Assembly (NCBI GenBank): GCA_934630975.1
Contig: CAKTXH010000055.1
Span: forward strand, 1 to 14,907
Source of the DNA: an uncultured Clostridia bacterium
Lineage (GTDB): Bacteria > Bacillota > Clostridia > Christensenellales > Aristaeellaceae
Direction: 5' to 3'
DNA length: 14,907 nt
In this document: positions 1 to 5,967 of the stretch, piece after piece
Position numbering within the stretch: position 1 is the stretch's first letter
Layout: each line of letters begins with the position of its first letter
Notes under the pieces: model-generated
What the model saw: only the letters and a program-made list of their open reading frames with translations
Told to the model about the DNA's origin: nothing
The model's database searches: none
Made by a program: the position numbers and the translations under genes

Positions 1-557
1 AACATCGTGCGCCAGTAGAGCCAGAAGTTGGAGGAGAAGACCTCGTCGTCGAAGAAATCGGTGATGCGCTTATCCTGGAGCTGCTCATCGGGCGTGAAGA
101 ACAGGCGCATGATCTCCATCGCGCCCTTGTCGCTGATGGCGAACTTGCCATCGGTATGCGCGTCCTCGCCGCGGTTCACGGTCGCGCGGCAGAGGGAGGA
201 GTTCGGGTCTTCCTTGTTGAGCCAGTAGTACTCGTCCAGCACGCTCTGACCCTCATGCTCGAGGGACGGGATATCGTGCAGCAGATCCCACATGACCTCG
301 AAATGGTTATCCATCTCGCGGCCGCCGCGCATCACGTAGCCGACGTCCATCTTGCGGCCGTCGCACGCGCCGCCCGCCACCGGGTCTTTTTCAAAGATGT
401 GGATGTGCTCGCCCTTCATCTGGCCGTCGCGCACGAGGTAGCAGGCCGCGGTCAGCGCCGCAAGGCCGGAGCCGATGATATACGCGGACTTGCCGTCCAC
501 GCCTTCCGGCTTCTTGGGATGAGAGAACGCTTCATAGTTGCCACTGCTGTAATACAT
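1..557 (-). CDS. ohyA: Oleate hydratase (MCRA family), partial, N-terminal 185 residues
   Basis: Oleate hydratases are FAD-dependent enzymes that add water to the cis-9 double bond of oleate and related fatty acids, giving 10-hydroxy fatty acids; in gut bacteria this is usually seen as detoxification of unsaturated fatty acids. The visible protein opens with MYYSSGNYEAF, a hallmark start of this family, followed by a dinucleotide-binding motif GSGLAALTAACYL (about residues 29-41), an acidic residue at the end of the second strand (IHIFEKD), and the conserved RGGREMDNHFEVMWDL segment. The ATG at 557 is preceded by AAGGAGG with 8 nt spacing, so the start is secure. The family is about 590 residues long, so roughly two thirds lies beyond the left edge. 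The reading frame is open throughout. No convincing promoter was found upstream: there is only a TACAAT at 646-651 with a poor -35. Family assignment is firm; substrate is inferred from the family. Confidence 0.93.
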   Translation of the reverse strand, partial: MYYSSGNYEAFSHPKKPEGVDGKSAYIIGSGLAALTAACYLVRDGQMKGEHIHIFEKDPVAGGACDGRKMDVGYVMRGGREMDNHFEVMWDLLHDIPSLEHEGQSVLDEYYWLNKEDPNSSLCRATVNRGEDAHTDGKFAISDKGAMEIMRLFFTPDEQLQDKRITDFFDDEVFSSNFWLYWRTM

Positions 558-681
558 AACCGAAACCTCCTTATGATTCAGGCGATACCGCCGGGGGCTT
601 CTGCCCGGCCGGCTTTTGCATCGCTCATGTCCTTTTGATGGCATTATTGTACCAAGGTCAAGGGGTTTTTAAAACGGGCAG

Positions 682-715
682 AAAAAAAGCTGTGTCCCGT
701 TTTTCGACACAGCTT
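682..715 (-). terminator. Intrinsic terminator of the met operon
   Basis: On the minus strand, AAGCTGTGTC and GACACAGCTT form a perfect 10-bp stem (arms 706-715 and 687-696) with a 9-nt loop. The stem is followed by a run of seven T residues, counting two at the base of the stem. It lies about 230 bases past the end of metI and just ahead of the oleate hydratase gene, so it probably ends the metQNI transcript and insulates the next gene. Confidence 0.85.
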
Positions 716-734
716 CAATTTTGGATGATTTTTG

Positions 735-939
735 GACACTTCGGGGCAGATGTGGGACTCCTTCCGTCTGCCTTCGGCAGCCAACCTTCGGCGTTTTCAT
801 CGTCTGAATCCGCCACAGGCGGCGACGATTTCAAACGTCCCTCTAAGAGGAAGGTCTTGTTTCTTGTATAACTACTTCTTACGCGCCAAAGGAGCTCCCT
901 CTTCGAGGGAGCTGTCAGCGAAGCTGACTGAGGGAGTCC
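735..939. repeat. Hairpin-rich intergenic element after metI
   Basis: This stretch holds no convincing gene. It carries a series of near-perfect hairpins: CTGCC/GGCAG (768-780), a two-part hairpin with outer stem ATCGTC/GACGAT and inner stem CCGCC/GGCGG (799-829), AGCTCCCTC/GAGGGAGCT (893-913) and, directly abutting it, GTCAGC/GCTGAC (914-928). The last part, from GGAGCTCCCTC to TGAGGGAGTCC, looks like a mobile palindromic repeat of the REP type seen in gut clostridia; that resemblance is from memory. It would be transcribed as the 3' tail of the met operon, upstream of the terminator at 682-715. Confidence 0.55.
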
Positions 940-945
940 GTTCCT

Positions 946-1662
946 TTACTTATGCACCTTGCGGAACAATCCCCTGTTCGTCGTGCGCCGCGCGAGCGCG
1001 TTGCCCAGGCTCTGCAAAATGAACACGACGATCAGCAGCACGACCACGCAGACGTTGACGATATCCTGATGGTTCTGGTTCTGGCCGTAGTTAATCGCGA
1101 AGCTGCCGATGCCGCCCGCGCCGACCGCGCCCGCCATCGTCGTCAGGCCGATGAGGCTGATGGCCGTAACCGTCGTCACGCGGATCAGTTCCGGCACGGC
1201 CTCATGCAGATACACGCGGAAAATCAGACCCAGCGTGCTCGAACCCATGCTGCGCGCGGCCTCGACCTTGCCCTCGTTCACGCCGGTCAGCGCGACCTCG
1301 ACCTGGCGCGTATAGAACGGCACCGTGCCGAACACCAGCGGCAGAATCGCGCCCTTCACGCCGATGGCCGAGCCGACCACCGCGCGCGTGAGCGGAATGA
1401 GGAAAATCAGCAGGATGATGAACGGAATGGAGCGGAACACGTTGATCACGATGTTCACGATCTGATAGACGATCAAATTCTGGCGCACGCCGCCCTTGCG
1501 CGTGATCACCAGCAGCACGCCGAAGAACAGGCCGACGACGAACGCGATGATGCCCGCCTTGGCGAACATTTCAAACGTCGCCGCAAAGCTGGTGAAAAAA
1601 CGATCCCGATAGGCGTACAGATTCGGCGCGATCTGCTCAATCAGCTGTTCAAATGCTTCCAT
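946..1662 (-). CDS. metI: Methionine ABC transporter permease MetI
   Basis: This is the membrane-spanning subunit of a MetNIQ-type importer for methionine, and probably related compounds. At 238 residues it is close to the usual MetI length (about 217-230). It has several hydrophobic segments: around residues 37-55 (GIIAFVVGLFFGVLLVI), 75-95 (IVINVFRSIPFIILLIFLI), and near the end (VCVVVLLIVVFIL). The permease EAA-type loop is seen as EAARSMGSSTLGLIFRVYLHE, the site that contacts the ATPase. The ATG at 1662 has GGAGG 9 nt upstream, and the start lies inside the 3' end of metN (14-base overlap), which indicates translational coupling. It is the last gene of the operon metQ-metN-metI. Substrate is inferred from family and partners. 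Confidence 0.93.
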   Translation of the reverse strand: MEAFEQLIEQIAPNLYAYRDRFFTSFAATFEMFAKAGIIAFVVGLFFGVLLVITRKGGVRQNLIVYQIVNIVINVFRSIPFIILLIFLIPLTRAVVGSAIGVKGAILPLVFGTVPFYTRQVEVALTGVNEGKVEAARSMGSSTLGLIFRVYLHEAVPELIRVTTVTAISLIGLTTMAGAVGAGGIGSFAINYGQNQNHQDIVNVCVVVLLIVVFILQSLGNALARRTTNRGLFRKVHK

Positions 1663-2728
1663 CGGCGATGACCTCCGTATACACGTGATTTTCGTTCAGA
1701 TAATGCAGCGCGGCATCCACCTGTTTGGCCTCGCCGCCGAGCCGGGCAATCATGCCGCCCAGCGGATTATCCCCGATGACCTCGACATTGGCCAGCACGA
1801 TGTTGATATCCACGCCGAAATCGCGGCAGACCGTGGAGATGATGCTCTCGCCCACGCAGTCCTTATGGAAGGTCAGGCGCACGAGCTTCTCGTTGGCGGC
1901 GGGCTTCACCAGCGCGTTGCCCTCCTCGATGAGCTTATTCACCTTGCTCAGCGCGGAAGCGGAGGAAACAAACTTGCGGGTAATCGCCGCGCGCGGATGC
2001 GCGAAGATGTCGTATACGTCGCCTTCCTCGACGACGCGGCCGTTCTCCATCACCGCCACGCGCTGGCAGATGGATTTGATGACCGCCATCTCATGCGTGA
2101 TGAGCACGATAGTCAGCCCGAGCTTGCGGTTCAGGTCGCGAAGCAGGTTCAAAATGGCCTCCGTCGCGTCCGGGTCAAGGGCGCTGGTCGCCTCGTCGGA
2201 GAGCAGCACCTGCGGCTTGTTCGCCAGCGCGCGGGCAATCGCGACGCGCTGCTTCTGGCCGCCGGAGAGCTGGGAGGGGTACACATCCGCCTTGTCGCGC
2301 AGATCGACCAGATCCAGCAGTTCGAACACGCGCGCCTCGATATCGGCCTTCTTCATGCCGGTGTAGCGCAGCGGATAGGCGATGTTTTCAAACACGGTCG
2401 AGCGATCCAGCAGGTTAAAATGCTGGAAGATCATGCCGATGCCCCGGCGCATCGCGCCGAGCTTCTTTTCGGTCATCTTCCGTCCCTGCGCGTCGTAGGC
2501 TTTGCCGTCCCTGAGGGTGATCACGCCGGAATTGCCGATGCTCAGCGTGCCGCTGTCCGGCGTTTCCAGCAGGTTCAGGCAGCGCACCAGCGTCGATTTG
2601 CCCGCGCCGGAGTAGCCGATCACGCCGTAGATCATGCCGTCCTCGATGTTGAGGGTCACGTTGTCCAGCGCGGTCACGTCGCCGCTTTTCAGGTGGAACA
2701 CCTTGTTCATGTTCCCGATTTGAATCAT
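1649..2728 (-). CDS. metN: Methionine ABC transporter ATP-binding protein MetN with NIL domain
   Basis: This is the ATPase subunit of the importer. The start is placed at the ATG at 2728 (MIQIGNMNKVF), which matches the usual MetN start and has GGAGG 9 nt upstream; an in-frame ATG at 2782 lies inside a hairpin and is unlikely. The product is 359 residues, near the family norm of about 340. In order it shows Walker A GYSGAGKST (38-46), the Q-loop IFQHFNLL, the ABC signature LSGGQKQRVAIARAL, Walker B VLLSDEATSALDP, and the switch histidine in LITHEMAV. A C-terminal NIL domain begins near KLVRLTFHKDCVGESII; in E. coli MetN this domain binds methionine and inhibits transport from the inside. The gene sits between metQ and metI, overlapping metI by 14 bases. 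Confidence 0.95.
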   Translation of the reverse strand: MIQIGNMNKVFHLKSGDVTALDNVTLNIEDGMIYGVIGYSGAGKSTLVRCLNLLETPDSGTLSIGNSGVITLRDGKAYDAQGRKMTEKKLGAMRRGIGMIFQHFNLLDRSTVFENIAYPLRYTGMKKADIEARVFELLDLVDLRDKADVYPSQLSGGQKQRVAIARALANKPQVLLSDEATSALDPDATEAILNLLRDLNRKLGLTIVLITHEMAVIKSICQRVAVMENGRVVEEGDVYDIFAHPRAAITRKFVSSASALSKVNKLIEEGNALVKPAANEKLVRLTFHKDCVGESIISTVCRDFGVDINIVLANVEVIGDNPLGGMIARLGGEAKQVDAALHYLNENHVYTEVIADGSI

Positions 2729-2805
2729 GGGAATACCTCCATTATAGACAGGAAAAGCCGGTACGGCCTTTTCGCGGGCCATACCGGTTGAAAGAGCCTT
2801 TTTGC
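2726..2805 (-). promoter_or_regulatory. metQ-metN intercistronic hairpin and metN ribosome binding site
   Basis: Between the metQ stop and metN, minus-strand RNA can form a stem of CCGGTATGGCC with GGCCGTACCGG (arms 2777-2787 and 2758-2768; one G-U pair). The 8-nt loop is CGCGAAAA. A short CTTTTCC follows rather than a full U-tract. This may act as a weak terminator or a 3'-end stabiliser that keeps metQ mRNA more abundant than metNI, a common arrangement for binding-protein operons. The metN ribosome binding site GGAGG follows. Confidence 0.6.
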
Positions 2806-3726
2806 TTACTTCGCGCCAGCCGCTTCCTTGATCGCGTCAACGGAATCATACTTCTCGGAGTAGATGCACAGCGGGGCAATCAGGGTATCGCCGATGACGG
2901 TGAGGTCATAGCCGTTCGCGCCGCAGTCCTTGGCGAGATACGCCTTATGCTGGAAAGCGTTCAGGTCGATATCGCCGCTGTTGAGCGCTTCGTTCGGCAG
3001 GTTGTACGCGTCGAACTCCACGAGGTCGATGTAGATGTTCGCGCCCTCGTCGTCGAGCACCTTCTGGGTCGCGATCCACTGCTCGTTGTTGCTCACGCCG
3101 CCGCAGACGCCGACCTTCACGACGGTCTTGCCATCCTTGGAGGACTTGTAGCCGGAAATCTCGGAAACGTTGTCCTCGGTCACGGAGAATTCCGCGTCCG
3201 CGTCATACGGGAAAGCCGGGTAGAACGTCTCGTGATAGTTGACCAGCAGGAACTCCGCGACCAGCTGGGTCTGATAGGCTTCGACAACCTTCTGATAGAC
3301 CTCGTTGTCCTTATCCGCGGTGCGGGCGACGATCACGTTCACATACGGGTTCTCGCCGTTCTCGTCCTGCTTCTCGATGAGCAGCGCGTCGCGGGACGGG
3401 ATCAGGCCGTAGGGCACGGCGTAGGTGCCGTTGATGGTGGAAGCGGCGAAGTCGCCCAGCGTGGAGGGCAGCGTGTTGGCCGCAACCGGGGTCACCTCGA
3501 CGTTGTAGAGATACTTGGTGATATCCTTAATCTCCGGGGTGTAGCCCGCCGCCGGGTCAACCTCGATGAAGCCCGCCGCTTCCAGCAGCTTGATGCCGCG
3601 GGAGAGGTTCGTGCCGTCGTCCGGCACGCCGAGCTGAAGCGGAGCGGCCGCCAGCGCGGCGGCAGAGGTCAGGGCAAGCGCAGCCGTCGCGGCCACGGTG
3701 ACGATCTTCTTGGCAAAGTTCTTCAT
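2806..3726 (-). CDS. metQ: MetQ/NlpA-type substrate-binding protein, circularly permuted
   Basis: This should be the extracytoplasmic methionine-binding protein feeding MetNI. It is 306 residues from the ATG at 3726, which has AAAGGAGA about 10 nt upstream; a TTG three codons earlier is too close to that site. A signal peptide occupies about residues 1-28 (lysines, then an Ala/Leu-rich core). The order of family segments is reversed. Residues 30-172 match the second half of ordinary MetQ (GVPDDGTNLSRGIKLLEAAGFIEV, then NPYVNVIVAR...KVVEAYQ). Residues 203-306 match the first half (VKVGVCGG, VEFDAYNLPNEALNSGDIDLNAFQHKAYL, IYSEKYDSVDAIKE). A linker of about 30 residues joins the old ends. No cysteine occurs before about residue 208, so there is no lipobox, although MetQ is normally a lipoprotein. 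It is the first gene of the met operon. Family is certain by motifs; function in methionine uptake is inferred from metNI. Confidence 0.9.
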   Translation of the reverse strand: MKNFAKKIVTVAATAALALTSAAALAAAPLQLGVPDDGTNLSRGIKLLEAAGFIEVDPAAGYTPEIKDITKYLYNVEVTPVAANTLPSTLGDFAASTINGTYAVPYGLIPSRDALLIEKQDENGENPYVNVIVARTADKDNEVYQKVVEAYQTQLVAEFLLVNYHETFYPAFPYDADAEFSVTEDNVSEISGYKSSKDGKTVVKVGVCGGVSNNEQWIATQKVLDDEGANIYIDLVEFDAYNLPNEALNSGDIDLNAFQHKAYLAKDCGANGYDLTVIGDTLIAPLCIYSEKYDSVDAIKEAAGAK

Positions 3727-3783
3727 AAAATGCAATCTCCTTTGATATGTTGAAAATGTTGTTTGACAGTTGGGATTCAGCGC

Positions 3784-3825
3784 TCAGCACATTCGGCTGT
3801 TGCTCCCGCCCGGATGAAACAGCAT
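3784..3825 (-). CDS. Possible 13-residue leader peptide upstream of metQ
   Basis: In the 5' leader of the met operon, GGGAGG (3834-3839) lies 8 nt before an ATG at 3825 that opens a 13-codon frame, MLFHPGGSNSRMC, ending in TGA. Ribosome site and spacing are as good as those of the real genes around it, and the ORF lies between the promoter (3879-3907) and metQ. The peptide ends in Met-Cys, the sulfur amino acids, which fits a translation-sensing leader that controls the importer. Possible alternative RNA pairings exist: GCTGTT with AACAGC inside the ORF, or CAGC with the GCTG spanning its last codons. Whether it is translated is not known from sequence. Confidence 0.5.
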   Translation of the reverse strand: MLFHPGGSNSRMC

Positions 3826-3878
3826 GTTCAAATCCTCCCGTTCGATCTTTGGCGATCGTTTTTTCTTTCGATGGATGT

Positions 3879-3907
3879 ATTATACGAGAGAACGCCGCAA
3901 AGGTCAA
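3879..3907 (-). promoter_or_regulatory. Promoter of the metQNI operon
   Basis: On the minus strand, TTGACC (3902-3907) and TATAAT (3879-3884) are separated by exactly 17 bp, an almost perfect sigma-A promoter. Transcription would begin near 3872, giving a leader of about 145 nt before metQ. No S-box, SMK or T-box riboswitch consensus was recognised in this leader. Confidence 0.85.
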
Positions 3908-3975
3908 ATCCCTGTTTCCTGCCGCCGGTCATAGGCTGAGGCTATGGAAGCCGGGATGGATTTGATTGAACCAAT

Positions 3976-4007
3976 AAAAAGGCATGCCCAACTCATGCGG
4001 ACATGCC
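3976..4007 (-). terminator. Intrinsic terminator after cysK
   Basis: Minus-strand arms GGCATGTCC (3999-4007) and GGGCATGCC (3981-3989) pair over 9 bp with one G-U pair, followed by TTTTT. The terminator lies about 140 bases past the cysK stop and just upstream of the met promoter. Confidence 0.8.
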
Positions 4008-4020
4008 CCGTTTCAGTCGT

Positions 4021-4117
4021 AGACTGCTTTGCAGTCTGCTCTGAAACTACATTTTTCTGATTCTACGGGGAACGATGGGCTGCCGCCCATACCCGCCTGA
4101 GGGGATAATCCCCTCAG
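4021..4117. repeat. Three-hairpin tail between cysK and its terminator
   Basis: No gene is seen here. Three perfect inverted repeats follow each other: AGACTGC/GCAGTCT (4021-4037, 3-nt loop), ATGGGC/GCCCAT (4075-4090, 4-nt loop) and CTGAGGGG/CCCCTCAG (4097-4117, 5-nt loop). As with the element after metI, the cluster sits between the gene end and a T-tailed terminator and would be part of the 3' untranslated RNA. It may be a dispersed palindromic repeat. Confidence 0.5.
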
Positions 4118-4148
4118 ACTCCCTTCTTCGCTTCGCGGCGGCTTTAAG

Positions 4149-5081
4149 TTACTCCGCAAACAGCGGCGTGGACAGATAGCGGTCGCCCGTGTCCGGCAGA
4201 AGGACGACGATGTTCTTGCCCGCGTTCTCCGGGCGCTTGGCCAGCTGAATCGCCGCATACACCGCCGCGCCGGAGGAAATGCCCACCAGCACGCCCTCGC
4301 TGCGGCCGATCTCGCGGCCCGTCGCGAACGCATCCTCGTTCTCCACGGCGATCACCTCGTCGTAGACCTTCGTGTTCAGCACATCCGGCACGAAGCCCGC
4401 GCCGATGCCCTGAATCTTGTGCGCGCCCGCGACGCCCTTGCTGAGCACCGGGGAAGTCGCCGGCTCGACCGCGACCACCTTCACAGCCGGATTCTGCGCC
4501 TTGAGGTACTCGCCCACGCCGGTGATCGTTCCGCCCGTACCGACGCCCGCCACAAAGAGATCCACCTTGCCGTCGGTATCCGCCCAGATTTCCGGGCCGG
4601 TGCTCGCCTTATGTACCGCCGGGTTCGCCGGGTTCACAAACTGGCCGGGGATGAAGCTGTTCGGAATTTCCGCCGCCAGCTCGTTCGCCTTGGCAATCGC
4701 GCCCTTCATGCCCTTCGCGCCCTCGCTGAGCACCAGCTCCGCGCCGTATGCCTTCATCAACTGACGGCGCTCGACGCTCATCGTCTCCGGCATGACGATG
4801 ATGATGCGGTAGCCGCGCGCCGCCGCGACGGACGCAAGGCCGATGCCCGTGTTGCCGGATGTCGGCTCGATGATGACGCTGCCGGGCTTGAGCGCGCCGG
4901 AAGCCTCCGCGTCGTCAATCATGCCCTTCGCGATACGATCCTTCACAGAACCGGCGGGGTTGAAATATTCCAGTTTGGCAAGGATGCGGGCGTTCAGCCC
5001 TTCCTTCTTTTCAATATGGGTCAGTTCCAACAGCGGGGTATGGCCGATCAGTTGGTCGGCGCTGGTGTAAATCCTGCTCAT
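4149..5081 (-). CDS. cysK: Cysteine synthase A (O-acetylserine sulfhydrylase)
   Basis: A pyridoxal-phosphate enzyme that makes cysteine from O-acetylserine and sulfide in the cytoplasm. The start is the ATG at 5081 (MSRIYTSADQLIGHTPLLEL), which has AAGGAGG 8 nt upstream; a TTG seven codons earlier overlaps that site. The 310-residue length is typical of CysK. The PLP lysine is K47 in NPAGSVKDR, the substrate loop is TSGNTG (74-79), and the phosphate-cupping loop is GVGTGGTITG. The ISSGAA motif and the conserved PDTGDRYLST tail close to the C terminus fit CysK. It is transcribed away from an Rrf2-type regulator, an arrangement in which such regulators often control cysteine synthesis. A homologous cystathionine-type enzyme is less likely because there is no CBS domain. 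Confidence 0.95.
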   Translation of the reverse strand: MSRIYTSADQLIGHTPLLELTHIEKKEGLNARILAKLEYFNPAGSVKDRIAKGMIDDAEASGALKPGSVIIEPTSGNTGIGLASVAAARGYRIIIVMPETMSVERRQLMKAYGAELVLSEGAKGMKGAIAKANELAAEIPNSFIPGQFVNPANPAVHKASTGPEIWADTDGKVDLFVAGVGTGGTITGVGEYLKAQNPAVKVVAVEPATSPVLSKGVAGAHKIQGIGAGFVPDVLNTKVYDEVIAVENEDAFATGREIGRSEGVLVGISSGAAVYAAIQLAKRPENAGKNIVVLLPDTGDRYLSTPLFAE

Positions 5082-5136
5082 TGCAAAATCCTCCTTATTC
5101 AAGGGCTATAACCCATCTTTCCGGTCGGTTAATGGA

Positions 5137-5165
5137 ATTATAGTCCTCCATCCGATGAATGTCAA
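5137..5165 (-). promoter_or_regulatory. cysK promoter
   Basis: On the minus strand, TTGACA (5160-5165) and TATAAT (5137-5142) are spaced by 17 bp, a full consensus promoter. The leader to the cysK ATG would be about 50 nt. Such a strong promoter next to a divergent Rrf2 regulator suggests control by repression. Confidence 0.88.
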
Positions 5166-5185
5166 GCGTTTCCCGCAAAAATTGC

Positions 5186-5215
5186 TTGAAAATTTCATTT
5201 ACCCTATGGTATAAT
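5186..5215 (+). promoter_or_regulatory. Promoter of the Rrf2 regulator gene
   Basis: TTGAAA (5186-5191) and TATAAT (5210-5215) are spaced by 18 bp on the plus strand. The -10 box lies inside an inverted repeat (5197-5223), which suggests that the regulator's own expression is controlled here. Confidence 0.78.
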
Positions 5216-5223
5216 AGGTAAAT
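5197..5223. promoter_or_regulatory. Candidate Rrf2 operator (inverted repeat over the -10 box)
   Basis: ATTTACC (5197-5203) and GGTAAAT (5217-5223) form a perfect 7-bp inverted repeat with a 13-bp AT-rich centre holding the TATAAT box. Total length of about 27 bp is in the size range of IscR/CymR sites (about 25-27 bp). Autorepression is inferred from position. Confidence 0.5.
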
Positions 5224-5281
5224 CAGAAAGCCCCTTCCGCCGCTCACGCGAATCCGGGAAGGACTCAGGAGGCACATACCG

Positions 5282-5716
5282 ATGATGATTTCAACCAAGG
5301 GCCGCTACGCGCTGCGCATGCTGGTGGATATGGCCGAGCACGAGCGCGGGGACAACTATGTGCCGCTCAAGGAGATCGCCGCCCGGCAGGAAATCTCCGA
5401 AAAGTATCTGGAAAGCATCGTCAAGCTGCTCGTGCAGAACAACGTGCTCATCGGTGTGCGCGGCAAGGGCGGCGGCTACCGGCTCAACGGTACGCCGGAT
5501 GGGTTCACCGTCCGCCGGATTCTGGAAATCACGGAGGGTTCGTTCGCGCCGGTGGCCTGCCTGTGCGAGCCGCACGAGCCTTGCCCGCGGATGGCCTTCT
5601 GCCGCACTTATCCGATGTGGCAGGGGCTGAACAAGTTGATTTACGATTATCTGGAGGGCTATACCCTCGCGGATTTGATGAAGAGCGACGACGCGGGGTT
5701 TGATTACATCATATAA
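5282..5716 (+). CDS. Rrf2-family transcriptional regulator, IscR-like
   Basis: A small DNA-binding regulator of 144 residues, typical for Rrf2 proteins. It begins MMISTKGRYALRML, the standard family start, with AGGAGG 9 nt upstream of the ATG at 5282. The winged helix-turn-helix spans about residues 8-70, with the wing RGKGGGYRL (60-68). Cysteines 95, 101 and 107 are spaced C-X5-C-X5-C, the same spacing as the [2Fe-2S] ligands of E. coli IscR (C92, C98, C104); a further C93 lies next to them. This points to Fe-S or redox sensing. It is divergent from cysK, so a role in cysteine or Fe-S supply is likely; no isc or suf genes are visible in the window. It could be a CymR-type or IscR-type protein; the cysteine set favours IscR-like sensing. 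Confidence 0.92.
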   Translation: MMISTKGRYALRMLVDMAEHERGDNYVPLKEIAARQEISEKYLESIVKLLVQNNVLIGVRGKGGGYRLNGTPDGFTVRRILEITEGSFAPVACLCEPHEPCPRMAFCRTYPMWQGLNKLIYDYLEGYTLADLMKSDDAGFDYII

Positions 5717-5728
5717 GCATATACAGAT

Positions 5729-5776
5729 AAAAGGGCTATCCTTCCCTTTCGGGGAGCATAGCCCTTTTAATCGTTT
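5729..5776. terminator. Strong, probably bidirectional terminator
   Basis: AAAAGGGCTAT (5729-5739) pairs with ATAGCCCTTTT (5758-5768), and the inner CTTCCC/GGGGAG extends the stem around a TTTC loop to about 17 bp. On the plus strand a T-run (TTTTTT) follows at 5774-5779. On the minus strand the stem ends in TTTT. It ends the Rrf2 transcript and faces the remnant gene from the other side. Confidence 0.85.
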
Positions 5777-5777
5777 T

Positions 5778-5967
5778 TTACTCGGCCTGTTCCAGCGCGT
5801 TCTGGACAGCCTTCATGATGGCATTGGAAGACAGCGTGCAGCCGCTGCAAGCGTCAACCGCCGTGCTCTGCGCGTCGATAATCGCCATATCCGCAACTTT
5901 GGTCGTGTAGAGGTTGAAAATGCCTTCCGGCACGGTGCGGTCGCCGTTCAGCGCGCGATAGTAGCTC
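5778..5967 (-). pseudogene. C-terminal remnant of an FMN-binding domain protein
   Basis: Only the end of an FMN_bind-type domain remains. The readable segment is PEGIFNLYTTKVADMA followed by DAQSTAVDACSGCTLSSN, then AIMKAVQNALEQAE and a TAA stop. The DAxSGxT motif is where FMN is covalently attached to threonine in this domain; here the residue before Thr is Cys instead of the usual Ala. Family resemblance fades toward 5960, where the sequence passes into an AraC-type fragment on the other strand. There is no ribosome site or credible start, and the open frame running on to 6017 simply crosses that fragment. It is comparable to the FMN domain of the intact flavoprotein at 8962, but shorter and different in sequence. 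Confidence 0.65.

Noticed and set aside
561..610. Sixteen-codon ORF (MQKPAGQKPPAVSPES) ahead of the oleate hydratase gene
   Set aside because: It has a fair AAAAGGA site and its stop touches the next ribosome site, but composition is uninformative and no regulatory logic is apparent; too weak to call.
656..661. TTGACC as -35 of an oleate hydratase promoter
   Set aside because: The only -10-like box (TACAAT, 646-651) is just 4 bp away, so they cannot form one promoter.
2729..2782. Longer MetN starting at the ATG at 2782
   Set aside because: The extra 18 residues are encoded by the intercistronic hairpin and precede a better ATG with GGAGG and the standard MetN start.
1685..2791. Long plus-strand open frames opposite metN, metQ, cysK, folC and others
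   Set aside because: All are shadows of well-recognised minus-strand genes; they lack ribosome sites and recognisable domains.
3727..3872. S-box, SMK or T-box riboswitch in the metQ leader
   Set aside because: None of the conserved core patterns is present; the leader is better explained by the short ORF and small stems.
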